A stretch of 6,075 nt of DNA from Betaproteobacteria bacterium (GTDB taxonomy: Bacteria > Pseudomonadota > Gammaproteobacteria > Burkholderiales > Rhodocyclaceae), in assembly GCA_028868235.1 (NCBI GenBank), contig JAGWUW010000174.1, positions 1 to 6,075 of the forward strand, given 5' to 3'. The first letter of the stretch is position 1, and every line of letters starts with the position of its first letter. Below are positions 6,062 through 6,075 of the stretch, one piece after another. A model generated the notes under the pieces. It did not search any database and was not told the DNA's origin. It saw nothing but the letters and a program-made list of their open reading frames with translations. The translations under genes were made by a program, and so were the position numbers.

Positions 6062-6075
6062 ATGGTCAGACGTTG

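Noticed and set aside
6008..6075. Promoter of the operon
   Set aside because: No pair of -35 and -10 boxes with proper spacing could be identified in 68 bases, and the upstream region is missing.

Overview
The window is GC-rich with long antisense open frames, as expected of an alphaproteobacterium. It holds four genes, all on the minus strand and closely packed, so they are read from the high-coordinate end downward and probably form one operon. The gene set (DNA primase-like protein, methyltransferase/helicase fusion, ParB-like protein) is typical of the backbone of large plasmids and integrative elements in sphingomonads, rhizobia and relatives. That assignment rests on my knowledge of such elements; no replication origin, relaxase, integrase or att site is visible here.

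Layout in order of transcription. (1) 6007-5165: a stand-alone primase-like protein of 280 residues, with a CHC2-type zinc finger and a Toprim domain, starting at TTG behind a strong ribosome binding site. (2) 5110-908: a 1400-residue fusion of an N-terminal adenine-type DNA methyltransferase (FEPSAGTG, NPPF) and a strawberry-notch-type superfamily 2 helicase (GDGTGAGKGR, DEAH, QGLGRTHRTHQ). (3) 889-515: a 124-residue protein I do not recognise. (4) 400 to beyond position 1: the first 133 residues of a ParB/Spo0J-type protein, cut by the window edge.

The gaps are 54, 18 and 114 bases. The 54- and 114-base gaps carry an identical 19-base pyrimidine tract (purine-rich in the mRNA) at nearly the same distance (35 and 37 bases) before the next start codon. 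In both cases it can fold back on upstream sequence into a hairpin. A degenerate third copy lies before the primase-like gene. This is the most unusual non-coding signal in the window.

Working model (inference): the proteins handle element DNA. The Toprim protein may prime or process it, the methyltransferase-helicase may move along and modify it (compare phage P1 DarB and other antirestriction 'polyvalent' proteins), and the ParB-like protein may bind or segregate it. The 124-residue protein is the unexplained member. I see no tRNA, rRNA, CRISPR array, insertion sequence or convincing promoter.
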